DNA from: DASWJQ01 sp964517315
Lineage (GTDB): Bacteria > Chloroflexota > Anaerolineae > Anaerolineales > E44-bin32
DNA: 34,080 nt
Direction: 5' to 3'
Assembly: GCA_964517315.1 (NCBI GenBank)
Contig: CAZFCJ010000030.1
Location: 1-34,080, forward strand
Made by a program: the position numbers and the translations under genes
Notes under the pieces: model-generated
Told to the model about the DNA's origin: nothing
The model's input: the letters and a program-made list of their open reading frames with translations, nothing else
Databases searched by the model: none
Shown: piece by piece, positions 14,992-24,214 of the stretch
Position numbering within the stretch: the first letter of the stretch is position 1
Layout of the letters: every line of letters begins with the position of its first letter

Positions 14992-16653
14992 TCAGACCGT
15001 GCTCAAATAGCGGTGGATCGACTGCAGCGCCGCGCTGCCTTCACCGATCGCGGTCGCCATCCGTTTCACGGAGCCGTGACGCACGTCGCCTGCGGCAAAC
15101 ATCCCTGGGACGCTGGACTCGAGGAGCAGCGGATCGCGCTTGGGCCACCAGCCCTTGGGACGTTCACCGTCCTCCATCAGATCCGGCCCCGTCAGGACAA
15201 ACCCCGCCGCGTCGCGGGCGACGCTGTCGTCGAGGAAATTGGTTCTGGGTCGAGCGCCGATGTAAACGAACATGGCGGCCGCCTCGATGCGTTGCTCGTC
15301 ATTGGAATTGAGATCCCGGATCACGGCTGCTTCGAAATGATGGTCGCCTTCGACCTCGACCACTTTCACCCTGTTCCTGACCTCGATCTTCTCATTCTGT
15401 TCGATTCGATCGATGAGATACTGCGACATCGAGGTCGATAGGGATGAGCTGCGGGCCAAAATGCTGACCCTGGAGGCGAAGCGGGAGAGAAACTCGCCAC
15501 CCTGGCCGGCTGAATTGCCAGCCCCGATGACCAGGACCGGCTGGCCGCGATAGTTTCGGGCCTCACTCACCGCGGCACCGTAATATAGGCCTCTGCCTGT
15601 GACCACTTCTGAGCCCGGCACGTCGAGCAGGCGGGTCTGGACGCCGGATGCGATCAACACGGCGTGACAGCTGAGCTCATCGCCGTTGGCCAGCTGGACG
15701 AAGTGGTAGGGATGCTCTGAGCGCATGCTGGCCACTTCTCGAGCGGTCAACAGCTCGGCGTCGAACCTGCGCGCCTGCGAGACCGCCCTCCGGGTCAGGT
15801 CGGCCCCGCTCAGCCCGCTCGGAAAGCCCAGATAGTTCTCTATCCTGGCGCTGCCGCCCGCTTGCCCGCCTGGAGCCTCGCGCTCGATCACGGCGGTGCT
15901 CAGGCCTTCGGAGGCGGCGTACACGGCCGCGGCCAGACCGGCCGGGCCAGCACCCACGATGATCAGATCGTAGAACGGTTGGCTTGCTTCCGTAATCAAG
16001 CCGCCGCGCTTGGCGAGTGTGAGGTTGTCGGGGTCGACCAGGTAGTCACCATCGGGGAGGAAGACCACGGGAAGCCGACGGTCCTCCTCCGCCAGACCTT
16101 CAAATAATGCCTGCGCTTCCGCGTTACGATCCACGTCCAGCCATTGATACGGAACCTGGTTGCGGGCCAGAAACTCCTTTACACGGTGACTCCCCGGTGA
16201 CTCAAGCGATCCGACGACTCGGATTCCCTCGTAGGGCAGCTCGACGGTGGCCACCCAGTCGCTCAGCAGATCGTCGAGAATTGGATATAGATGGCGGTCC
16301 GGCGGCGACCACGGCTTGACCAGGTAGTGATCCAGGCCGATCGAGTTGATCCCCGAAATTGCGACGTCTGTGTCCGCGTATGCGGTGAGCAGAACCTTAC
16401 GCGCCCTGGGGTAGTGCGTTCTGGCTTCGGAGAGGAACTCCATGCCCGTCATGCCGGGCATGCGCTGATCCACGAGCATGAGCGCCAGGGGGTCGTTGCG
16501 CTGCTTCAGCTGTTGAACGGCCTCCAGGGCCTCCCGACCGGACTGAGCTTTGAGGATTCGGTACTCGCCACCATAGTGACGGCGGAGGTCGCGCTCGATC
16601 GCGCTCAGCACCTCCGCTTCGTCGTCCACGGTCAAGATGACGGGCTTTGCCAT
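14992..16653 (-). CDS. Response regulator fused to thioredoxin-reductase-like flavoprotein
   Basis: 553 residues. Residues 1-125 are a receiver: Asp10/Asp11, phospho-acceptor Asp62 ('LMLVDQRMPG'), Thr90, Lys113 ('LVKPW'). Residues ~142-215 resemble a thioredoxin/glutaredoxin fold without cysteines ('VVGSLESPGSHRVKEFLARN'). From ~228 is a TrxR-type reductase: FAD motif 'YDLIIVGAGPAGLAAAVYAA', 'GGQAGGSARIENYLGFP', NAD(P) motif 'VLVIGAGNSAGQGGEF', and the C-terminal FAD motif 'GMFAAGDVRHGSVKRMATAI'. The redox CxxC that should precede the NAD(P) motif is absent ('YYGAAVSEARNY'), so it cannot reduce thioredoxin in the usual way. This fused family is known, and I recall it being commonly paired with a cyclic-nucleotide-binding histidine kinase like the one at 28608. 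Confidence 0.9.
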   Translation of the reverse strand: MAKPVILTVDDEAEVLSAIERDLRRHYGGEYRILKAQSGREALEAVQQLKQRNDPLALMLVDQRMPGMTGMEFLSEARTHYPRARKVLLTAYADTDVAISGINSIGLDHYLVKPWSPPDRHLYPILDDLLSDWVATVELPYEGIRVVGSLESPGSHRVKEFLARNQVPYQWLDVDRNAEAQALFEGLAEEDRRLPVVFLPDGDYLVDPDNLTLAKRGGLITEASQPFYDLIIVGAGPAGLAAAVYAASEGLSTAVIEREAPGGQAGGSARIENYLGFPSGLSGADLTRRAVSQARRFDAELLTAREVASMRSEHPYHFVQLANGDELSCHAVLIASGVQTRLLDVPGSEVVTGRGLYYGAAVSEARNYRGQPVLVIGAGNSAGQGGEFLSRFASRVSILARSSSLSTSMSQYLIDRIEQNEKIEVRNRVKVVEVEGDHHFEAAVIRDLNSNDEQRIEAAAMFVYIGARPRTNFLDDSVARDAAGFVLTGPDLMEDGERPKGWWPKRDPLLLESSVPGMFAAGDVRHGSVKRMATAIGEGSAALQSIHRYLSTV

Positions 16654-17405
16654 GAATCAAGCTCCTGCTGCGTGCGCCGCATCCGCTTGGCGGTGGGTAG
16701 CTCCCGGCCGGTGCGGGCTGCGGGGCCCCATCTTCCGCCCACTCCCCTTGCCGCTAGACGAGGCGAGCCGGTGGGCAAGAAGCCCTTGTCCAATCATGAC
16801 CGGACATGTCGGTCGATCGGACCGCCGGATTCCGGCATCTCAATGGGGACCGACGCTGTGCTCCGTACCTCGCGAGTGAGCCGGTGCGCGAACGGACCGG
16901 CCTCAGAGGCGGCTGCGGCAGTGAAGCGGATCGAACGGCATCATTCCCCAGACTGAAGTTTGAGCGCGCGGCTCACCCGTGTATCAAGCGCTGCGCGTCG
17001 AATTGTACATGACAAGGCAAGGGGACTACAACCGGATCAACTGGCTGTGGATAGATCTCAGATGATAAGACATGGATGGCCTTTTCGGGTGGATCGAACC
17101 ACTGTATAGTTAGGATGAAGCCGTCCTACTTGACGCTCCCGCGGCTAAGGTGGAAACAGAAGGAGATGAGGGTAAGAGGCCGAAAGTGTTCAGGCGGTGG
17201 GACGGAACCGGGTAGCTTGATCGAGCGGCACCTACCATCTTAACGAGCAACGGGTACTGAGGTCTAAAGAGTCAGCGCTTTGCCTCAAGACGCGATTACA
17301 GCGCCAGCTGCACTTCGGCGTGAGGGCCGATGAGGATTTGGCCCCGCCGCCCATGTAGCTGAAATGTGCGGGTTCCACCTGATGCCCATGATAGCCAGGT
17401 CATAA
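16654..17405. other. Divergent intergenic region (752 bases)
   Basis: Lies between the minus-strand receiver/reductase and the plus-strand transporter, so it should carry promoters for both. The best housekeeping -10 on the plus strand is TATAGT at 17105-17110, with a poor -35 (TTTTCG 17082-17087) 17 bases upstream. That would give a leader near 290 bases. Base composition from ~16990 to 17400 is less GC-rich than the genes. I find no tRNA and no known riboswitch. The short open frames here look unselected. Confidence 0.4.
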
Positions 17406-20400
17406 ATGACGAAACGGGTTCTTCGGGCTCTCAAAATTCGACCCGGAGAAGAGCGGATGGTCGCACTTATCGCGCTCCTCTTCGGACTGACCGAGGCTGG
17501 ACGCGGCTTGGGGATGAACGCGAGCTCCGCGCTGTTCTTCCTGCGCTACGGAGTGGACCGTCTCCCGTGGATGTACATCGGGCTGGGAATCCTGACTTTC
17601 TTCGCCACCCTGGCCTACGCGACCGCACTTGCTCGCTTTAGCTGGAACTTCTTACGCGCCTTCTATCCCATCGTGGCCGCTCTGCTCGTCGTCGAACGGC
17701 TCTTGGTGCCGTTCGACATTCAGGCCATCTATCCTGTTTTGTGGCTTACAGTCTATGTCATCGCCTGGGTCTTATTTATGACGGCGTGGAGCGTGGCGGG
17801 GCAAGTTTTCGATACACGGCAAGCGAAGCGTCTGTTCTCCATTTTCGCCTCGGCCTCCATCTTCGGCGGGGTTGTGGGCAACGCGGTTACCGGGCCCCTC
17901 GCGGAAGGACTGGGAACCGAGAATCTCTATTTCATCTACGCGGCGTTATTGACGTTGGATTTTGTCGTGATCGGGCGCATCACCTCCAGTCTCGCTCCGG
18001 CACAGGCGACCGATCGTGGGCAGCCGAATCCAATCGACGACCTGCTGACGGGCGTGCGCTATGTCCGACGCTCGCGGCTGATGCGCCTGATCGCGGCCGT
18101 TTCGGTGCTGATGTCGATTCTGTTGTTTTCAGTTGCGTTTCCCTTCAGCCAAGAGGTATCCGCCTCATTCCCAGATGAAGCGGCCGTGGCGTCCTTTTTC
18201 GGAACCTTCACCAGCGTCGTCATGCTGTCGACCTTCCTCCTCTCGTTTTTCCTGGCCACCCGCTTGTACGAATGGCTGGGGATTGTGAACGTCATTCTCA
18301 TCGTGCCGCTCGTTTACGTGGCGGGGTTTGGACTGTGGCTGGCGCAGTTCACCCTGATCACCGCGGCTGTGCTCCGTTACGCGAATTTGGTGTGGATCAA
18401 CGGTGCGGGGAACACGGCCTGGAACGCGATTTTCAACGTCTTTCACAGAGACAAGCGAGGTCAGCTGCGCGCTTTTGAGTCCGGGGGCCCGGCGCAGCTT
18501 GGCATCGCCCTGGCCGGCGTGCTGCTTTTGATGGCGGAGCGCGTTCTCACCCACCAGCAGCTGTTCATCTTCGGCGTTAGCGCGGCTTTGATCTGTGCGG
18601 GATTGGCCTGGCGAATGCGGGAGGCTTACGGGAGTGCTCTGCTGGAGGCGATTCGAAGCGGCTTCGTGGACGTGTTCACCGAGGCGCCCGGAGGGCTTGC
18701 TCGTCTGGGTACGGACGCTCAGGCGCGGCGGATTGCGCTGGAAGCCCTTTCGGATCCCCGACCGACCAGGCGTAAGGTCGCGGCGGAGGTTTTGGGCCGG
18801 ATGGGCTTAAAAGAGGCGGCGGAGCCGCTGATCCAGTGCCTCGACGATGAAGACCCTCAGGTGCGAGCAGCCGTCGTCGAGGCGCTCGGTGCCATTGATG
18901 ATGAGGCGACGATTCCAGCGATCCGGAGCCGAGTTCGCGATCCAGATGAGGGGGTTCGGCGCCGCGCGATCAAAGCGCTTTGTGATATGCGGGCGCCAGC
19001 GGGAGAATGGGTGGAGAAGGCCATTGCGGACCATGATCCCTGGGTTCGGGCCGCCGCGGGGGCGTATCTCCATGAGGTGAACGCCGACGAGCGGGGGCTG
19101 GCATTGCTCCTGCAGTGCGTCCGGGCGGGCGACGAGACTTCCAAACTGGCGGGCCTCACAGTGGTCTACGAAGAGGGCCTGACCTTGCCTATCGAAGTCC
19201 TGCAGGAGAGTCTTGTGGAGGGATCGCCCGTCGTTCGCGAGGCGGCCGTCAGGGCGCTCACCGCACATCAAGCCAGCGAGGTGCAAACCGCGGTGTTGGA
19301 GGCGATGAGAGATCCGGATGAGCGCGTCCGCAGGGCGGCAACTGAAGCGGCAAAGGAGCTCAAGGTTGAGGATCGAAAGCTCATGCACATGGTGCGATCC
19401 GGACCGCCAGAAGTCCAGACCGCGGCCCTCAACGCCCTCGACGCGAGCGATCCCGAGACGAGAGACGAGCTCGTGGAGTGGACGCTAACCCAACTGCCCG
19501 AGCTTGGAGCGGTGCGGTCTGCGATCGCATCTTTGGATGGCCGGGGCGGGGCCAAACGCAGCGCGGCGGAGGCGTTCTTGCGTGATCTGATCGACCGGCG
19601 CCGCCAGACGTTCACCGAGCTGATTCTCGAGGCTTTGTGTGTCCTGGGGGGCGATGAAACGATGGAAACTGTGGCCCGCGGACTGCGCTCCGAGGAGGGG
19701 GAAATCCGAGCTCAGGCTCTGGAGGCGCTTGATACGCTCGGCGATCCACGTATCGTGAGCGGGTTCATGCCGCTGATCGAGGACGAGCCCCAAGGAGATG
19801 ACCTTCCTGACAGGTCAAGCGTGATACAGGAATTGAAACAGGACGACGATCCTTGGGTCAGAGCGCTGACGATTTATGTTCAGGTTAAGGACGGCAGCGG
19901 CGATCAGGTTGCTCTTCATTCGACGGTAGAATCCGACTCAGCGCCCATCGTTCGCAGAGTGTGGCGCGAAGCGACGGAGCCGCCAGGAGGCGAGATGACC
20001 GAGACGGTAGATACACTTTCGATGATGGAGAAGATCCTCTGCTTGCGTCAGGTTCCGGCGTTCCGGGATCTCGACCCGGACGATCTACATCAGGTGGCGC
20101 AGATTGCACGCGAAAGCTGGATTCCTGAAGGAGATTTCCTGTGCCGCGAGGGGGAGATTGATGATGAACTTTTCGTCATTGTCTCGGGTGAGGTGCGGGT
20201 GACGAAGCGGGACGAAGCGGGCAACGATAAATTCATCCGCACGCTTGGCGAGGGAGCCCACGTCGGCGAGCTGGCGATCATCTGTCGGCAGCCTCGATCG
20301 GCCTCCGTGCAGGCGATTTCCGGCGACGTCCAGGTGTTGACGATCAGCGGCGAGGCCTTCGATGCCATTTTGCGCGATCGGCCGGAAGTGTCCCGGGCGA

Positions 20401-20441
20401 TGCTTGCCAGCCTTGCGAGGCGCCTCAGCACTCAGGTATGA
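17406..20441 (+). CDS. Transporter-like membrane domain + HEAT repeats + cyclic-nucleotide-binding domain
   Basis: 1011 residues. Residues ~15-410 form about twelve hydrophobic helices resembling MFS/ATP-ADP-translocase-type carriers ('GLTEAGRGLGMNASSALFFL', 'ASASIFGGVVGNAVTGPLAE'). Residues ~430-840 are HEAT/PBS-lyase-type repeats (e.g. 'VRAAVVEALGAIDDEATIPA', 'VREAAVRALTAH'). Residues ~885-1011 are a cyclic-nucleotide-binding domain. Its phosphate-binding cassette 'GELAIICRQPRSASV' keeps Glu955 and Arg964, which contact ribose and phosphate in cAMP receptors. The substrate is unknown. The design suggests transport or sensing gated by cAMP or cGMP. It lies 81 bases upstream of the cyclase gene on the same strand without an obvious terminator, so co-transcription is likely. 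The start ATG has only a weak AGG site. Confidence 0.85.
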   Translation: MTKRVLRALKIRPGEERMVALIALLFGLTEAGRGLGMNASSALFFLRYGVDRLPWMYIGLGILTFFATLAYATALARFSWNFLRAFYPIVAALLVVERLLVPFDIQAIYPVLWLTVYVIAWVLFMTAWSVAGQVFDTRQAKRLFSIFASASIFGGVVGNAVTGPLAEGLGTENLYFIYAALLTLDFVVIGRITSSLAPAQATDRGQPNPIDDLLTGVRYVRRSRLMRLIAAVSVLMSILLFSVAFPFSQEVSASFPDEAAVASFFGTFTSVVMLSTFLLSFFLATRLYEWLGIVNVILIVPLVYVAGFGLWLAQFTLITAAVLRYANLVWINGAGNTAWNAIFNVFHRDKRGQLRAFESGGPAQLGIALAGVLLLMAERVLTHQQLFIFGVSAALICAGLAWRMREAYGSALLEAIRSGFVDVFTEAPGGLARLGTDAQARRIALEALSDPRPTRRKVAAEVLGRMGLKEAAEPLIQCLDDEDPQVRAAVVEALGAIDDEATIPAIRSRVRDPDEGVRRRAIKALCDMRAPAGEWVEKAIADHDPWVRAAAGAYLHEVNADERGLALLLQCVRAGDETSKLAGLTVVYEEGLTLPIEVLQESLVEGSPVVREAAVRALTAHQASEVQTAVLEAMRDPDERVRRAATEAAKELKVEDRKLMHMVRSGPPEVQTAALNALDASDPETRDELVEWTLTQLPELGAVRSAIASLDGRGGAKRSAAEAFLRDLIDRRRQTFTELILEALCVLGGDETMETVARGLRSEEGEIRAQALEALDTLGDPRIVSGFMPLIEDEPQGDDLPDRSSVIQELKQDDDPWVRALTIYVQVKDGSGDQVALHSTVESDSAPIVRRVWREATEPPGGEMTETVDTLSMMEKILCLRQVPAFRDLDPDDLHQVAQIARESWIPEGDFLCREGEIDDELFVIVSGEVRVTKRDEAGNDKFIRTLGEGAHVGELAIICRQPRSASVQAISGDVQVLTISGEAFDAILRDRPEVSRAMLASLARRLSTQV

Positions 20442-20522
20442 GGCAGGGCTTACTCGCGCTGCACCGGAAGATGACCACGCGCTTATGGTTGGCACCGCGT
20501 GGGTGGGCAAAAGGAGTGGACC

Positions 20523-22436
20523 ATGAAATGCCCAAACTGCACATTTGAAAACACGGACGACGCCCGGTTTTGTGAGAACTGCGGCCAGCCGCTCGAGCGC
20601 GTCTGTCCGAACTGCGGCAACCCGATCGAGGGCTCGCCGAAATTCTGCAAGCACTGTGGCCACAAGCTGGCCGGGGAACCAGCCAAGGCGCGCGAAGCGC
20701 AGATCACCCGCTCCCAATCCCTGGACGCACTGCGCAGGGCGACCCCCCAATCCATGGCCAGCCGTATTATGGAAGAGCGCGAGCGGCTGCAGGGCGAGCG
20801 CAAGCTGGTCACAGCCCTGTTCGTGGATATCGTGGGCTCGACGGCGATGGCAGAGAGCATGGACCCGGAGGATTGGCGCGACGTTGTCTCCGGTTCACAT
20901 GAGCGGGTGAGCGAAGCTGTGTACCGCTACGAGGGGACCATCGCTCAGCTTCTGGGCGATGGGGTGATGGTGTTCTTCGGCGCGCCGCTGGCCCACGAAG
21001 ACGATCCCGAGCGCGCGATCCGCGCCGGTCTCGATATTCTCGAGGCGATTGAAAGCTACGAGCAGGAGCTGATCGAAGCGGGGACGGTCGACGAGTTCAA
21101 GGTGCGCATCGGGCTCAACACCGGCCTGGTCGTCGTCGGGAACATCGGCAGCGACCTGCACATGGAATATTTGGCGGTGGGGGACACGGTGAACCTGGCC
21201 TCCCGGCTGGAGAGTGCAGCCGATCCGGGCACCATCCTGGTATCGGAAAAGACCAAACAGTTGGCCGGCCCGCTGTTTGAATTTGAGGACCAGGGTGAGA
21301 TCGAAGTGAAGGGGAAAAGCGAGCCGGTGCGGGTGTTTCGCGTGCTGGAAGAAAAGGCCGGCGCCGTGCGCGCCCGCGGAATCGCCGGCTTGATGTCCCC
21401 GATGGTCGGCCGTAAACGCGAGTTCGCCACCCTGCTGCAGAGAACGGAAGAGGTCAAAGGGGGCCAGGGCTCCATCGTGGCGATTCTCGGCGAAGCCGGG
21501 CTCGGGAAATCGCGCCTCGTCGCCGAGTGGCGCAAGATGGCGCTCTCCGAAAACGGCGGCAACCTGCGCTGGATCGAGGGCCGCTGTTTGTCGTTCGGGA
21601 CCACGATGGCGCACCACCTGAGCACGGATGTGCTGCGGGCGATGATCGGCGCGCCGGCCGGTTCCTCGCTGGCGGAGACGCGCACGGCGCTCCGTTCCAC
21701 GGTCGAAGACCTGGCAAGCGACCGAGCGGATGAAGTCTATCCGTACTTGGGTCATCTTCTGGGACTTGAGCTCGATGAAAACTCGATGGCCAAAGTCAAG
21801 TATTTGGAGGGGCCGGCGCTGCAAGCGAAATACGTTTCGGCCTTCAAGCACCTGCTGGAGGCCCTGGCTGAGGATCGCCCGACGGTCCTGGTATGCGAGG
21901 ACGTTCACTGGGCGGACCCCAGCTCCGTCGAGCTGGGGCTGCAGGTCCTGCCGGTGGTTTCGGAGACGCCCTTGATCGTGGCCCTGATCTCCCGGCCGGA
22001 CAAGGACTCGGCGGGCTGGCGTATGGTGGAGCGGGCGCGCGAAATCGCCGGCGCCGGAGCCCTGGAGCTGCATCTCGCTCCGCTGTCGGACCCCGATAGC
22101 CAGGCCCTGGTCAGCAACCTGCTCGAGGTCGAAGATCTTCCGCAGAACGTGCGCCAGCGGATCCTGCAGAAGACGGAGGGCAATCCGTTCTTCGTCGAAG
22201 AAGTGATCCGGATGCTCATTGACCGCGGCGATCTGGTCGAAGACAACGGTCGATGGAGGGTCGAAGGGGAGATTGAATCCATTGATATTCCCGATACCCT
22301 GCAGGGGGTGCTCACCGCCCGCATCGACCGCCTCCCCGAAGAGGCCAAGCGCGCGCTGCAGGTCGCGGCGGTGATCGGCCGCAGGTTCCAGGTTCGCGTG
22401 CTTGAAGAGGTGCTGCGGGAGACCGAAGCCGGTTGA
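20523..22436 (+). CDS. 'Head' protein: double zinc ribbon + class III nucleotidyl cyclase + AAA ATPase
   Basis: 637 residues; AAGGAG at 20511-20516 fixes the ATG at 20523. Residues 3-46 hold two zinc ribbons (Cys3/6/17/20 and Cys28/31/42/45). The cyclase domain (~92-276) has metal-binding Asp102 ('LFVDIVGST') and Asp146 ('LLGDGVMVFFG'), plus transition-state Asn224 and Arg228 ('GDTVNLASRL'). The base-recognition Lys is Gln142, with Asp221 retained. The AAA/STAND-type ATPase follows: 'MVGRKREF' at ~294, Walker A 'GEAGLGKS' (323-330), Walker B 'VLVCEDVHWAD' (455-465). The protein stops at 'RVLEEVLRETEAG', just inside the winged-helix segment where relatives continue into TPRs. Its stop lies just before the first TPR tail gene. 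Predicted role: ATP-regulated cyclic nucleotide synthesis in the cytoplasm. Confidence 0.92.
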   Translation: MKCPNCTFENTDDARFCENCGQPLERVCPNCGNPIEGSPKFCKHCGHKLAGEPAKAREAQITRSQSLDALRRATPQSMASRIMEERERLQGERKLVTALFVDIVGSTAMAESMDPEDWRDVVSGSHERVSEAVYRYEGTIAQLLGDGVMVFFGAPLAHEDDPERAIRAGLDILEAIESYEQELIEAGTVDEFKVRIGLNTGLVVVGNIGSDLHMEYLAVGDTVNLASRLESAADPGTILVSEKTKQLAGPLFEFEDQGEIEVKGKSEPVRVFRVLEEKAGAVRARGIAGLMSPMVGRKREFATLLQRTEEVKGGQGSIVAILGEAGLGKSRLVAEWRKMALSENGGNLRWIEGRCLSFGTTMAHHLSTDVLRAMIGAPAGSSLAETRTALRSTVEDLASDRADEVYPYLGHLLGLELDENSMAKVKYLEGPALQAKYVSAFKHLLEALAEDRPTVLVCEDVHWADPSSVELGLQVLPVVSETPLIVALISRPDKDSAGWRMVERAREIAGAGALELHLAPLSDPDSQALVSNLLEVEDLPQNVRQRILQKTEGNPFFVEEVIRMLIDRGDLVEDNGRWRVEGEIESIDIPDTLQGVLTARIDRLPEEAKRALQVAAVIGRRFQVRVLEEVLRETEAG

Positions 22437-22438
22437 GC

Positions 22439-24214
22439 ATGCAGATTAACCTGGGATTGCTCGAGGTGCGCGGCCTGATTCGCGTAGTCCAGACTCAGCC
22501 AGACTTCGAATATCTATTTAAGCACTCGTTGGTCCAGGAATCGGCGTATCGCTCACTGCTTAGGGAGGAGCGCCGGGAGCTGCACCGCATGACCGGGCAG
22601 GTCCTGGAGCGCGTATACGCCGAATCCCGCCCCGAGAATGCCCCGCGGCTGGCCCACCACTTCTCGCACGCAGGCGATTATGGCCGTGCCTACAAGTACT
22701 TCATGTTGGCAGGGGATCAGGCCCTGCGCGTCCACGCCTACTCGGAGGCCGTGGAATTCTTTGAGCGGGCGCTGGAAAGCGCCGAAAAGGTCGACAAGGC
22801 CCGTGCCGACCGCTTCAGGCGTGGCTATGAGCGGTTGGGTCGATCGCTCGAGCTGGCCGACGAATACCCGCGGGCGCTCGAATGCTACCAAAAGATGGAA
22901 AGCAGGAGCAGAAGTGAAAACTGGCCCGTTGTGGAATTGGCGGCGCAGGTCAGGCAGGCCACGATTTTCTGCACGCCCAGCCCGCTGATGGACCGCATGC
23001 GGGGCATCGAGCTTTCCCGGCGCACTTTAAAGATGTCGCGGGGGTTGGATGAAGTCGGCAGTGAAATCCTGTCCCACCGCAACCTGAGCCTGGCGCTGGC
23101 ACTCGCACCCGGTAAGGAGGCCGAAGCGCTGATCCACGGGGAGGAAGCTCTCAAGCTCGCCGAGGATCGCGGCCAGAAGCATCAGCTGACGGTCCTGAAC
23201 AACGATGTGGGCCGCAACCACATGTTCTGCGGCAACGCACGCCGAGCACAGCAACTCCTCGATGCGGCCGAGAAAGGCTGGCGCGAACAAAGGGATCTGC
23301 CCATGCTCGTTGACTGCCTGGTGAGTAAGTCAGCCCTGGAGTTGTTTCGGGGTGAGCTCGAACAGGTCGGGTCCCAGTGGCAGGAGGCCGTGAACCTGGC
23401 GGAGAGGACGGGAAACCCATGGGCCCTAACCTACAGCCAATCGTTCTTGGACGCCTACCATCTGTACCGGGGAGAGTTCTCCAAGGCCCTGAAGGCTTCC
23501 AAGAGTGGAATCGAGGCCGGGATCACGGGCAGCTTCAAGGTGGTGCGCATGCTCTCCTGGTACTGGCTGGGCGAGGCCTACCTCGAGCTGGGTCAGCCCG
23601 ATCTCGCCAGATTGAACGCGGAGAAGAGCGCGGAGGAGGCGGACAGTCTGGTCCACAATTGGCTCGCCCAACCCCAGGCCACGATGGCGAAGCTTTGGCT
23701 CGATAAAGGTAATTTGGAGAAGGCCCGGTCACTGTTGCACCACATTCCTGTCGTTTACGAGGGCAGCGAGAGCTGCTTTCACATCGCCTTCATCGCTCCT
23801 ACACTGACGCGGGCCCATCTGGCCATGGCTGAAAGAAAATGGGAGCGTGCACTCGAGATCGCCCGCAGGACTGGGCAAGGGCTCGAGGCCCGAGGGCTGC
23901 AGCTCCTCGTGCCGGATTCGAGGCTGATGGCCGGCAGGGCGCTGTTGGCGCTGGGCCAGGCGGAGCTGGCCTCGGACACCCTACGGCGCGGGGCAGACCT
24001 GGCGGAGGAGATGGGAGCCCTGCGTATTGCTTGGCGCTTGATGTTCCACCTTGCTGAGGCTGAAGAACGACTCGGAAGGCAGGGGGAGGCCGAGCGCCTT
24101 CGGAGTCAGGCCGCCAGCATGGTCGAGACCCTGGCCCAGAATCTCGAAGACACTGAACACCGAGGCAGTTTCCTCGCCCGGCCGGACGTGGAGGAGGTTC
24201 TGAAGGCGGTATGA
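22439..24214 (+). CDS. TPR 'tail' protein 1
   Basis: 591 residues from the ATG two bases after the head's TGA; a TTG at 22433 (TTGA overlap) gives two more. It begins 'MQINLGLLEVRGLIRVV' then 'FEYLFKHSLVQESAYRSLLR', the second half of the winged helix that normally joins an AAA domain to TPRs. It ends in TPR-like repeats ('GRAYKYFMLAGDQALRVHAY', 'SEAVEFFERALESAEK', 'LAEAEERLGRQGEAERLR'). The frame is -1 relative to the head. Joining the two would give about 43 residues between 'VIGRRF' and 'FKHSL', close to what I expect of fused relatives. A recent frameshift or programmed slippage is therefore possible. The other tails start at the same boundary, which favours a real separate protein. No catalytic domain; probably the signal-sensing or partner-binding part. 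Confidence 0.85.
   Translation: MQINLGLLEVRGLIRVVQTQPDFEYLFKHSLVQESAYRSLLREERRELHRMTGQVLERVYAESRPENAPRLAHHFSHAGDYGRAYKYFMLAGDQALRVHAYSEAVEFFERALESAEKVDKARADRFRRGYERLGRSLELADEYPRALECYQKMESRSRSENWPVVELAAQVRQATIFCTPSPLMDRMRGIELSRRTLKMSRGLDEVGSEILSHRNLSLALALAPGKEAEALIHGEEALKLAEDRGQKHQLTVLNNDVGRNHMFCGNARRAQQLLDAAEKGWREQRDLPMLVDCLVSKSALELFRGELEQVGSQWQEAVNLAERTGNPWALTYSQSFLDAYHLYRGEFSKALKASKSGIEAGITGSFKVVRMLSWYWLGEAYLELGQPDLARLNAEKSAEEADSLVHNWLAQPQATMAKLWLDKGNLEKARSLLHHIPVVYEGSESCFHIAFIAPTLTRAHLAMAERKWERALEIARRTGQGLEARGLQLLVPDSRLMAGRALLALGQAELASDTLRRGADLAEEMGALRIAWRLMFHLAEAEERLGRQGEAERLRSQAASMVETLAQNLEDTEHRGSFLARPDVEEVLKAV

Noticed and set aside
17041..17400. Structured RNA or tRNA in the long divergent intergenic region
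   Set aside because: Only short chance stems (for example AGGA/TCCT near 17112); no cloverleaf and no riboswitch core recognised.
20895..22073. 392-codon open frame on the minus strand opposite the cyclase head
   Set aside because: Antisense shadow of a high-GC gene: no family resemblance and no ribosome site, while the plus strand carries unmistakable domains.
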